From: Oehlia diaphana
Lineage: Eukaryota; Glomeromycota; Glomeromycetes; Glomerales; Glomeraceae
Direction of reading: 5' to 3'
DNA length: 41,287 nt
Assembly: GCA_003833135.1 (NCBI GenBank)
Contig: QZLH01000234.1
Location: 20,652 to 61,938 of the forward strand
A program made the position numbers and the translations under genes. Under the pieces are notes generated by a model. It did no database searches. It was not told the DNA's origin and was given only the letters and a program-made list of their open reading frames with translations. Of this stretch, positions 32,100 through 41,287 are shown one piece after another. Numbering within the stretch: position 1 is the stretch's first letter; every line of letters begins with the position of its first letter.

Positions 32100-33140
32100 T
32101 TTCTTTTTTGTAGGTTCCAATAACTTCTTTGGATGCAGTGTAACTAACAGGTATGAATTTTTTTTAAAAACTGTATTGACTCTATTAACTCCTTTTTCTT
32201 TTTTTTTGTAGGTTCTGGACCTTCTTAGATGCCATTTCGGATGGGTAAGTTAAGAAAAAATATTTTTTTTGTAAATAGAAGGCATATAGGTGTATACTAA
32301 CCTTCTTTCTTATTTTTTTTTGTAGGTTCTGGACCTTCTTAAACACCATTTTGGACTGGTAAGTTAAGAAAAAATTTTTTTTTTAAATAGAAGGCGTATA
32401 GGCGTATACTAACCTTCTTTCTTATTTTTTTTTTTGTATAGGCATATATAAGAGCTTTGAATAGGTGAGTTACGAAGTAAAGTTTCACTTTATTTTTTTA
32501 AATTTATTTAATATTTTTTCTCTTATTTGCAGATATCGGCTTTGATTCTTTAGCTTTGAATAGGTGGGTTTTGAAATTTTTGAAACTTCTTTATTTTTTT
32601 TAAAAAAAGTTAATTAACTTTTTTTCTTTTATTTGTAAATATAAGCTTTGGTTCTTAGACGTTTAGGGTAAGTTTCAAAGTTTTGTTTCAAAAATCAAAA
32701 CTAATTTTTTTAAATTATTTAACATTTTTTTCTTTAATTTTATAGATATCGGTTTAAAATTCTTGGATATTGGATAGGTGGGTTTTGAAGTTTCATTTTA
32801 CTTTGAAACTTCTTTTATTTTTTTTTAAAAATTTAATTAACATTTTTTTCTTCTATTTGTAGATATCGGCTTTGATTCTTGAGTATGGGATATGTTGAGT
32901 TCCAAAACTTCAAAATATTCATCCTAGGCATGAAATTTTGGTGAGTTTTCAACAGGCTTCTTTTGAATCTTTTTAACGAAACTTAACTTATGTTTCATTT
33001 TTTTCTTTCTTTCTTTTTTAGGTGATCAGTTCTTTAGATCTTTGGACGTGTAAAGTTTTGGTAAGTTCAAAATTATTCCAAAACTTCAATTTCTTTAAAT
33101 TGATACTAATCATTTCTTTTTCTTTTTGTAAATTTTGAAT
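32100..33140 (+). repeat. Tandem array of intron/micro-exon-like units
   Basis: About nine units of 90-115 bp each have a branch-point-like word, a long pyrimidine tract, an acceptor AG, a 23-39 nt block and a donor. Acceptors: TAG at 32113, 32211, 32325, 32441, 32745, 32862 and 33021, and CAG at 32532 (positions of the G). Donors: GTATGA 32151, GTAAGT 32245, 32359, 32668 and 33061, GTGAGT 32465 and 32941, GTGGGT 32564 and 32778. TATACTAAC stands before two of the acceptors. Blocks: 32114-32150; two 33-nt blocks starting GTTCTGGACCTTCTTA (32212-32244, 32326-32358); 32442-32464; a family starting ATATCGG (32533-32563, 32746-32777, from 32863); and 33022-33060. Two units have lost the AG (TAA near 32638 and 33130). 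The two 33-nt blocks are open in two frames, but others contain stops, so a repeat protein is not supported throughout. Confidence 0.7.
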
Positions 33141-33175
33141 TTCGAACTTTAGACATTAGATTATACAATAAATAG

Positions 33176-33219
33176 GGTATTAGATAGGATATTAGATAAG
33201 ATATTAGATAGAATATTGC
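33176..33219. repeat. Short tandem repeat ATATTAGATAGG-like
   Basis: Four near-copies of a 12-bp unit (GTATTAGATAGG, ATATTAGATAAG, ATATTAGATAGA and a partial copy). Confidence 0.7.
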
Positions 33220-33521
33220 AATAAATATAATAAATACAGTTTATACAAATTTCAGAATAAAATCATTGACCTATCAGTATATAATACATATAATGATCAT
33301 ACAAGTATCATACAGGTATTATTGAGGTATATAAATACCAATATGAGTATGATATCTATGTGATATTTTTATAATATTTATAAACCGATATATAACTTAA
33401 ATGTAACTTATATGTAACTATCTGCTCCGTTAATCGGTGCTATATTGGGATTACTAATCCAAAGATATTGGGATACGATATGTGGATTATCAGGTGATTA
33501 TCAGGTGACTGATATATTAAC

Positions 33522-33544
33522 GATATTTCATCATTCGACTGGTG
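33522..33544. repeat. Right terminal inverted repeat of the CACTA element
   Basis: It ends CATCATTCGACTGGTG and is followed by AAT. The final G is 33544. Confidence 0.78.
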
Positions 33545-33547
33545 AAT

Positions 33548-34061
33548 TAAGAAGGAAAATATATGGGCTGATTAATATACACCTCTGATCCTCTAACTAA
33601 CTGATCACTAAACCAGACCCTCAAAAGTTACTCAAAAGTTACTTGAAATTGACGAAAAAGTGCCTGAAACTGGCAAGGAATTGAACACGTGATCATAACG
33701 CAATAAGGTGCAGTAAATTTCATTAATTTTGGCCAGTACTATTCTATAATTTCAGCCAGAACTTTGGGCATAAGAACAAGCTGGATATAAGAAGTCTAAA
33801 ACTGGCAAATTAATAGAATTACACTAGCACCTTGCCAGTTTCTCACCAGTTTTATGACAGTTCCAGGTCACTACCATGGCACTATCATAACGCTATGTTA
33901 GATCCTCAAATCACGTATCTTAAAAATCAATCAACAAATTTATTGCACCATCTGACATGATATTTTTTTACCATATTTGACATCTAGAAAGACAAGCAAA
34001 CAGGCACACACCCCATCCATATTTACTAACCAACAGGTCATAAAGAGGAAAATAAACCCAT
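33548..34061. other. Intergenic DNA with AACTGGCAA words
   Basis: AAACTGGCAA and its complement TTGCCAGTTT recur at 33665-33845, which hints at another foldback element. No terminus or gene was defined. Confidence 0.35.
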
Positions 34062-34235
34062 CTTTAGGATGTATTAATCAATAGATTATAATATCTTAGG
34101 ACATATTAATTGATAGACTATAACATCCTAAGACATATTAATTGATAGATATCCTAGAACATATTAGTCTTGAACTAGTAGTATTCTAGGACATATTAAT
34201 ATATTAATATATTAATATGTTCTAGAATACTGCTT
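34062..34235. repeat. Minisatellite, unit about 30 bp
   Basis: About five copies of a unit containing CCTAGGACATATTAATTGAT, the later ones degenerate. It ends in a palindromic run of ATATTAATATATTAATAT. Confidence 0.75.
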
Positions 34236-34239
34236 GCTT

Positions 34240-35653
34240 TAACAATATCAGAATTTTTACAATTTGTTCAAATACATTTTTAAAAGACTCAGTGAGATTA
34301 AATTGGATTAATTTAGGATTAATGATTATGGTTATTATCTATTGCTTTTATGATATTGGTTTTAATATTATTACTGCACTTATTATAATAAATTAATCAA
34401 TTAACCAATTAATAAAAATAAAAAAAAATCATTTTATTATAAATTTTCTATTATTTTTATTATTTAGAATTTTATTAAATCATATGATATTAACAAGTAT
34501 ATATAAAAAATTGATTATGTGTTTAGTTATACAATTTCCTTAACTAGAAATGATGACAAAGGGATCTCAAAAACAAAATGACATCATTTCTGGCCATCCC
34601 CTAACTTGCTGATTTTTAAATTATCAATTACTTCATTTCCAGTATAGTATTCTTATACATATACAGTAGATAAGATTTTTGAAAAGAAAAGAAATGCTTC
34701 GATTTTGCAACCATAATAAGAGTAATACAATTATGATACTTGTATAAATATAGATAAGTGTGGTACAATGGTATTTTTCATTTTTGTGTCAAGATGATAA
34801 ATAGGCTTTCGTGATAAAGAATCACTACATCACTTGATTATAGTTGTACTTTTATGGAAAAGTTTGATTTGTAAAAATTGTGAAATCAGTTAATCAAATC
34901 TAAAATAGTTAGCCAACTTTCTAAAAGGAAACTGCTTGAAGACAAATTCTATTGTTAATGTTAATGTTAAATTAATTACATTCATTTGTCACCACCCTTT
35001 ATACAACAGTTGGCTTTATAGTATTTCTAATTACAGCTATTTGTAAAAATAATGTACTCACTTAATTTGATTTTCAACTGCGTATGAAATTTCATATGCA
35101 GCCATATGCAATTATACATGCATATTAAACTGCTAGAATTATTGTGATGTAACTGCAGATGACTGCACATGAAAAATTGTTTGACAGCCTGGGCAGATAT
35201 TACCATACATATGAAATTTTACATATAGTCAAAAAATGAATTAGGTGGTCATTATTTTTGCAATAAAAATTATGATTTTTTTTTTCATCAGAAGTTATTG
35301 ATTACCTATTAAAAATGATCATTTGTCAAAAATAATCAAGAGATTTTTTATCAAAATACAATTTTACTTCATTGATGTGTTATTTTAATTATTTCAATTT
35401 AGTTAAACCAAAAAAAAAGATATGAATTCTTATTCTAAAGCTGATAGAAAAAAGTGTAATATTATAAAGGAAAAAATGATTATAGACTATATGTTTATTT
35501 CAAATTAGTTAATAATATTTAATTTTTTCATCAAAAAGTATAAAATCTAACTAAACCAAAAGATGAAAAATTGAAGACCACCTTTATGAATAAAATTAGT
35601 ACTAATCTGAAGTGGAAATAGCTGTTATCAAAAGCGATTTAACATATTACATT
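34240..35653. other. AT-rich intergenic stretch
   Basis: No gene is seen. A possible foldback at about 35073-35230 has ATGAAATTTCATATG on the left and ATATGAAATTTTACATAT on the right, too weak to call firmly. Confidence 0.4.
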
Positions 35654-36158
35654 CCCTATAAAAAATAAGTGTTCAGAAATTGTCCAGAAATTGTCCAGAA
35701 AATTTGTCTAAAAGTACCTGGACATTTTCTGGACAATTAATGTTTAGAAATTGTTATTGAAAATACACTCATTTCTGGACACTCATTTTTGTCCAGAATT
35801 TGTTTGGAAATTGACCTGAAATATTTTTTTCATAAAATTTGTCATAAAAAGATGTTTAATATGTAACCATCATTATAGTTGCTCTTAACCTAAAATTTTA
35901 TATTATAAATATATAGTGTTTTTGCTTGCTCAACAAATTTAATTAGTATGATAAAGAAGGTTATAAATGTCAGTTTGTGCTTTTTGCATTTTTTTACAAA
36001 ATTAATTTATCCTTTTTTGGAAGTAGCGTCCAGAATTTGTTCATGTCTGGAATTTGTCCAGTTCAAATTTTCTGAATTTTTACTATGTCCAGAATTTGTC
36101 CAGGTTTATCTATCCAGAATTTGTCCAGACATTTTTCAGACATTTATTTTTTATAGGG
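35654..36158. mobile_element. MITE of the CCCTATAAAAAATAA family with TTGTCCAGAA repeats
   Basis: The left end CCCTATAAAAAATAAGTGTT and the inverse of the right end (CCCTATAAAAAATAAATGTC) match closely. The flanks ATTACATT and GTTACTTT agree at 6 of 8 positions, so a hAT-like origin is likely. Both arms carry several copies of TTGTCCAGAA or its inverse. The open frame at 35948-36220 is a translation of these repeats. Confidence 0.7.
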
Positions 36159-37541
36159 GTTACTTTTTAATTACAGTATTGTCATTAAATAAAATTCTTT
36201 CATCATTTTGTTTCATATAAATTTATTTATCTAAATAAATTATCATAAGTTTTTTGAATGGTTTGAATAATTAAATTTGAGGGTTAGATGGAATTTATTA
36301 ATGGCTTAGCGCATTATATGTTTAACTTGAAATAATCATAGAGTATTAATATCAATTCTATAATTTATTATTGATATACAGTAGATACTCTTTTTTTACA
36401 ATATACAGTATAATAAAATTTAATCATAAAGTCTTCGATGATACACTCTATACTTTATTCTATACTTATACAGCTCTCGTAATCTAGTCTCAGCAAATTT
36501 TTATCCTATTATAAATTGTATCCTACTTTTTGAAAATTATATTTATCGTGATAAACTTATCGTATTTTAATAGATTTTAACCCGTATTTTCAGATTACAA
36601 GTTAAAAATAAAATTGTAATCATTGTAAAAAGTTATTATTAGTTTTATCTGTATGAAATTTTCGAAATTTGGCCCCTAATAATTTCTGTTATTTATGGTA
36701 AAATTTCATGAATTTCTATAAGATATGCAACAAAAAAATTTTGCACACTATTCCAAAAATGCCATCACTTTCATCCTGTTGCATTCTATATCACAAATTA
36801 AAGAAAGTCTTATAATATAAAAGACATCTCAAATAAAATTTTTCTTAATGCTGGCCAAAATTATGCTTAATATTAATGCTGGCCGAATTATTGCGTGATT
36901 TATAAGGTAAAATTTGGCACCTTAATTTTTGGAGTTTGCTGGGACTAGATGACCAGAACTGTAACACTGTTGGATTCAAGTAAAATTTAATTATTAATTA
37001 TTTGTCTGGTTAAAATCTGATGTACAGTAAATAATAAATTAAAAATATTAAAAAATAGCTCCAAAGATTTTAATAAAATCTACGAACGCAAAAACAAGTT
37101 AGGTAAAAAAAAATTATTTTTTCTTTGATAAAAGTTCCTCTTCTTAAGTTTCGTTGATTGATTTATATAAAATTAATATTTTCATTTAGGAAACAGTCAT
37201 TGGACGCTTGAAGATTTTGGCGTTGCCACGTTGGTAAATCAGGAATTCAAAATTTACTGATGAATGTTTGGTGTACCACGAATAAAAGAAATTATTTAAA
37301 CAATTAGTATTATTGAGTTAATGCTGAATTATTAAAAGACGTTAGAACTAACATATGTACCTTGGCGCTTCAAATAAAGGTTTTCAATTTCTTCCGTTGT
37401 TAATTAGTATATAAATTACTAAATCTTTTTATCATATATACAGTACATACATTAAAATCTGTACAAGTTTGAGAATTAAAGCCTATAAATACATAAAGTA
37501 ATTATAAATTTTTATCGCTAAAATGGATTAATTCTTACCGA
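36159..37541. other. AT-rich intergenic stretch with minor repeats
   Basis: Two direct copies of AAATTTGGCNCCT (about 36665 and 36911) enclose a 27-bp tandem of TTAATGCTGGCC words (36848-36890). A splice-bounded block at 37191-37231 could be a lone exon relic. No gene is supported. Confidence 0.35.
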
Positions 37542-38444
37542 TTATTGACATGTATTAATGTCAATTTCGGTTCCATTATCATCTTGATGAGAAATACTAA
37601 AATCATTATTATCATTTTGTGGCCAATTATTGTCGATCGTAACATCACTTTCATCATGAGAAGAATTTAAATTTTCATTCAAATCTACTCTATCAGTGGT
37701 AGGATGTTGTAAAAAGTACGAAGCAAGGATTTGTTTCAAGTTTTGTTCAAGATTTAACTTTTGATGTAAAGTTAATAAATATCTACGTTTTAATTAAGTT
37801 ACATCAAAAGTCAAATCCATAAGTTTCCTTATTTAATATATTTACAATTAAAGAATATGATAATAATTTACATGTAACATAAAATATCATTTCAGAATCA
37901 TCTAAAATGAATTCATAATCATAATTATTATCATCCAAAGAAACACAATTTTTCAAATCTTGTAAAATCATTTTACAAGTTATATGATAAATATTATTTT
38001 CATCTGATGCTTGATATGACTTTGCATATTTTGATTATCAATAATCGAAGATGTACTATATGTCGTCATAATATTACTTTCAATTTCATTATCAGACATA
38101 TGTGAAAAGTAAGAAGGAAGAATTTGCTGCAAAGTTTGTCTGAGACTTAATTTTTGGTTTAGAGTTAATTTACTTTTTGAATCAGTTACATTAAAATCCA
38201 TTCCATAAATTTTCTTATTTAATATATTTACAAATAATGAACGTGACAATAATTTGAATGTAACATGAAATGTTATTAAGGAGTCATTCAAACTTTGAAA
38301 AATGAATTCATAATCATAATTATTATCTGTTAAAATAGAACATTCTGACCCATTAAATTGAACTTTCCTACAAATTGCATAATAAATATTATTATCATAT
38401 TGCAGTTGATAAAATAATCTACATTCAATCATAATTTGAACCAA
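37542..38444 (-). pseudogene. Tandem two-domain protein of unknown function, frameshifted
   Basis: Domain 1 is open from 38444 to 37980 (CRLFYQLQYDNNIYYAICRK, NIMTTYSTSSIIDNQNMQSH). Domain 2 is a paralogous copy read from about 38000 to 37542. Aligned landmarks are NNYDYEFI in both, FHVTFKLLSRSLFVNILNKK versus FYVTCKLLSYSLIVNILNKE, and QKLSLRQTLQQILPSYF versus QKLNLEQNLKQILASYF. Domain 1 runs into domain 2 without a spacer but one frame out near 37990, and domain 2 is shifted again near 37780. The C-terminus is Asp/Asn-rich and ends at TAA 37542-37544, just before GTAAGAAT. I do not recognise the fold. Whether it was one gene or two adjacent copies is open. Confidence 0.5.
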
Positions 38445-39659
38445 ATTGATAACAAATAAATTGTAGAAATAAAATTAATTCTGTAATGTCTTGAAATATA
38501 TGATACATTTTTTCTAGAGAAAGCTTTGAAATCATTAGTGAAAAGTTTAAATTCTTAGGGTCGTTCTCTTCAAGTTTGAAAATATTTTAATGCTGAAAAT
38601 GGGAAAAGTTTTCTTGCTTTTATTTTAGAATTTTGAGTAAAAGTTTTATAAGAATGTGAAATTACCTAAAATACAAAACGTTTTTTTTTTTCAGAAACAC
38701 AATCTTGGGTTGTATGTGATCTGTGTAAGAAGATATCTCTTAAATCTCTTAAATTAATCTCACAATATTATTTTGTGCAGTATTTGCTTTTTAGTTTATA
38801 AATCTTACAAAGTGATATAATACTTTTTTTTTTGTGATTAAATTTTTATCATTTTTTTTCTTAAATTTCAACTTTTTTTGCGACTCGTCATTTATATTAT
38901 ATATATATTATATATACAAAAATCGAGTAATATATAGTAACTACAGTATATTTAATAAACTGACCGCCATTACTTTTGCCGAGGTCTGTAATATCAAAGG
39001 TTCACATGGAAAAGCGTGCAATATAAGAAATTCTGTTGGTGTTATACGTGCTTATGTTTTCGTTCACACATAAAAACATATTCTTGTCCCGAAAAAATTA
39101 GTTCCTTTGAGAGTGGAATCTTTGTCATACTATGGAAACAAGAAGCACTCCCTGATGATTATTTTTGCATTCCCATAAGAGAAGTGAACTATAATTAACA
39201 TAATTCTCGGAAACACACTTTCCATTTCTAACATGTTCAAGAAAATTACTTTTATATATTTATGTCATATATTAAAGTTGAATTAGATATATAGGATTAG
39301 ACCCGGCGGGTTAATATTTTTTTTTTTACCACATTATTAACTTTTTACAGTAATAATAATGTGAATTCTTGTGGTGTAATATGTCGACTTTCAACTAGCT
39401 ACAAATGATTTTTTTTAGTGCGTGAATAATCTCATGTTTGTCTAATAATAATCAAATATGCTTTACTATTTTGTATAACAATATAAAATATTAATATATT
39501 ATTTTTAACTATTATAAATTTGATATATAAATCACAATATCTATTTAATGATTATTTTAATAATTAAGGGTGTGGGCGCGGAATTAATGAGATAATTGTG
39601 ACACAAATTTAATCTAATATATAACATTATCGTAAATAATCTTTCAAGAGACAACAAAA
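38445..39659. other. AT-rich upstream region
   Basis: It contains a TATATA microsatellite at about 38895-38925 and a weak broken coding-like stretch at 38960-39198 (RSHIKTYSCPEKISSFESG, ILWKQEALPDDYF). A GACCCGGCGGGTTAA near-palindrome lies at 39300-39314. The 5' end of the next gene follows. Confidence 0.35.
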
Positions 39660-40938
39660 ATGTCACTCTATACCAGTTCGGGAAATGGCAGTTTTGGCAG
39701 TATAAATTCAATAAGATGGTACAATATTTATGCAAAATGCATTATGAGTAAGTAGATATGTGCAACTGTTACTCCTTATTTCTTTGCTAATTTTTCAGAT
39801 ATTCTTAGTAGTGATGCAGTTCTAGAACGAATGCCAGATTGTTTCTTTTATCGAAACTTGTGGTGGGATAAGGGAGAATTTAGCGAAAAAGCTAAGTGGG
39901 AAGAAGTAACGTAAGTCTCTTTTCCCTACTTGTTTGATGTTTGATATTTTTTAGCTAGTGGCTGATATAAATTGCTATTTTTATATAAGACTACCTTATG
40001 TGCTTGCTACGGACGTTACCATAGAGGAATATGAACAACGTACGGAAAAGCTTAATATACATGGATGTTGGGAATGGTCAAATGGAAAAGTCATAATCTA
40101 TGAACTTCCTTCCATGCCACATGAAGTTTGTATCTCCGCAGTTTCTGAAGAAATATTGAACGCTTGTAGACATGTTAGAGGGACTCCTACTCAGATTTAC
40201 GGTTTTGGCGCAACTAGTAAGTATTAATGTTATTAATACATTGTTCTGTTTTTTGGCTTTGTATTTATTTTTGTTGCTTAAAGGAACGCGTGACAGCAAC
40301 CGTGGAAAAGAGGCCGACACGTCGTTTCGTCCGGTAAAACCAGCTGTAACTGCACCAAATGGGAGCGATGGAAATGTAATTTCTGTTCTTTTTATTGATT
40401 TTGAACTTTTTAAAGCCAGTAATTTTATATACCTTTTTTATTTAGGATTTTCCTTGGCCAAATTTGGTTGTGGAAGTAGCCTATAACGAAACATTAGATT
40501 ACGTCGAAGAATCTTTAAGATATTGGTTAAGCCCTGGTCATGCCTACGATTGTATTATTGTAAAAATCGATCCAGTTCCTCAGGGCCAAGTACCGGTTCG
40601 TATGAGGGTAAGTTTCAGTATCTTTATACAGTGTAGTAATCATATTATTTGTATAACATTCTGAGATTTAATTTATTGCAGGCTTGGCATTACTGTATCT
40701 CATTAGCAGGTAGAGGAACAAGAAATATAGTTCCTCTTGTAAATGAAGTAAGTTAGACTATAGTGATTCGCTTTTCTGTTAACATATTAATAATTTCTAA
40801 TGTACAGTATGTATAATGATTATTAGTTTGAATTCGGAACAAGAGATGGCACTGGAGCTCAATTAAATATTACGCAAGGTACATGCATCATCAATATATC
40901 ATCAAGATGTCTATACCATGACTTGAAGCAACCTACGC
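39660..40938 (+). CDS. Uma2-like PD-(D/E)XK nuclease-fold protein (3' end disrupted)
   Basis: There are seven exons with canonical borders: 39660-39747, 39799-39910, 39990-40216, 40284-40375, 40446-40607, 40682-40747 and from 40827. All phases agree. ATG 39660 follows ACAAAA. The protein starts MSLYTSSGNGSFGS and runs about 286 residues to 40938. The core resembles the Uma2/putative restriction endonuclease fold: WEWSNGKVIIYELPSMPHE (E105), KEADTSFRPVKPAV (D154) and FPWPNLVVEVAYNETLDYVE (E183), the D...E-x-V pattern of PD-(D/E)XK enzymes. This fold is common in cyanobacteria and expanded in Rhizophagus, where the role is unknown. The frame does not stop at the conserved end (CLYHDLKQPTP) but runs on into the TTTCGCCGAA repeat. 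Confidence 0.85.
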
Positions 40939-41232
40939 CCCGGTATCAGGACGTTTTGCCGAAAGCCATTTCGCTGAAACCCATTTCGCCGAAGCCATTT
41001 CATCGAAGGGATGTTTCGCCGAAGGGATGTTTCGCCGAAGAGATGTTTTGCCGAAGAGACGTTTCGCCGAAAGGACCATTTCGCCGAAACCCATTTCGCC
41101 GAAGCCATTTCGCCGAATGTCTATTTTGCCAAAAGGACGTTTCGCCGAAACCCATTTTGCCGAAGCCATTTCGCCGAATGACTATTTCGCCGAAGCCATT
41201 TCGCCGAATGACTATTTGCCGAAACATTATTT
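40939..41232. repeat. TTTCGCCGAA repeat array (probable mobile element arm)
   Basis: More than 15 copies of TTTCGCCGAA, or one-base variants, are spaced by short words (GCCA, CCCA, GGGATG, TGACTA, GGAC). The unit is nearly self-complementary and much richer in GC than its surroundings. The left edge at TATCAGGACG directly follows conserved Uma2-like coding sequence, so this looks like an insertion. The right arm lies outside the window. The unit lacks stop codons in all frames, so Arg/Asn/Pro-rich open frames appear on both strands. Confidence 0.7.
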
Positions 41233-41287
41233 ATTACATTTGTTTATTTTTTGTTTGTTTTATAAAATCGACAGATTATTCCATTCG

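Larger units (their letters stand above)
24002..33544 (-). mobile_element. CACTA (EnSpm) transposon, about 9.5 kb, with nested insertions
   Basis: The left terminus CACTGGTCGAATGATGA followed by GGTATC (24002-24024) matches the inverse of the right terminus, CACCAGTCGAATGATGA followed by AATATC (33522-33544), at 19 of 23 positions. The flanks are AAT on the left (23999-24001) and AAT on the right (33545-33547), the 3-bp duplication typical of CACTA elements. Subterminal regions on both sides are rich in TATCAG/CTGATA and CGATAT words. Inside are a Tnp2 transposase (minus), a divergent RS-rich gene (plus) and a splice-signal array. A TA-flanked element, a hAT MITE and a 701-base gap lie within. 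Strand is given for the transposase. Confidence 0.8.

Noticed and set aside
32200..33060. Repeat protein encoded by the micro-exon array
   Set aside because: Block lengths vary (23-39 nt) and several contain stops in the frame needed, so continuous coding is not supported without transcript data.
35948..36220. Open frame of 90 codons
   Set aside because: It is built from the TTGTCCAGAA repeats of the MITE.
40911..41227. Three minus-strand Arg/Asn/Met-rich frames
   Set aside because: They are translations of the TTTCGCCGAA repeat, which lacks stops in every frame; there are no start context or domains.

Overview
This looks like nuclear DNA of an arbuscular mycorrhizal fungus (Glomeromycotina, most likely Rhizophagus or a close relative). 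The base composition is very AT-rich. Genes have many short introns with GTAAGT-type donors and TACTAAC-like branch points. Several protein families look like ones I associate with Rhizophagus: a RING-plus-TPR protein, an Uma2-like nuclease fold, a Tnp2 transposase and a divergent integrase/Gag set. The assignment is by pattern recognition, not by a search. A 701-base assembly gap lies at 26107-26807 and a single N at 5852.

Layout. (1) 496-4489, minus: a RING/TPR gene. Its first 609 codons are open; the TPR half is broken by several one-base indels and one nonsense codon. (2) 4874-6313: scattered copies of pieces of that gene, a FAR1-type remnant and the end of an inverted-repeat element. (3) 6900-12400: AT-rich DNA with a Helitron-like 3' end, several MITEs and a degenerate tandem array. 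(4) 12753-13838, plus: an unrecognised two-exon gene with one in-frame stop. (5) 14120-23063: decayed mobile genes, namely a DDE integrase on minus, a Gag/protease polyprotein on plus, an HTH-like gene on minus split by a hAT MITE, and a coiled-coil/single-TM gene on plus split by another inverted-repeat element. (6) 24002-33544: one CACTA (EnSpm) transposon of about 9.5 kb. It is bounded by CACTG/CACCA inverted repeats and an AAT/AAT target duplication. It carries a Tnp2 transposase on minus, an RS-rich partner gene on plus, and a tandem array of intron/micro-exon-like units near its right end. Two smaller transposons sit inside the transposase gene. (7) 33550-39600: repeats, one MITE, and a two-domain paralogous protein. 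(8) 39660 to the window end, plus: a well-conserved seven-exon Uma2-like gene whose reading frame runs into a TTTCGCCGAA repeat.

How it fits together. Only the 5' part of the RING gene, the Uma2-like gene and perhaps the 12753 gene look recently functional. The rest is nested transposon history. Most internal stops look like C-to-T changes (CAA/CAG/CGA to TAA/TAG/TGA), which suggests cytosine deamination in silenced elements. The most unusual structure is the 32100-33140 array: about nine units of branch point, pyrimidine tract, AG, a 23-39 nt block and GTAAGT, inside the right arm of the CACTA element.
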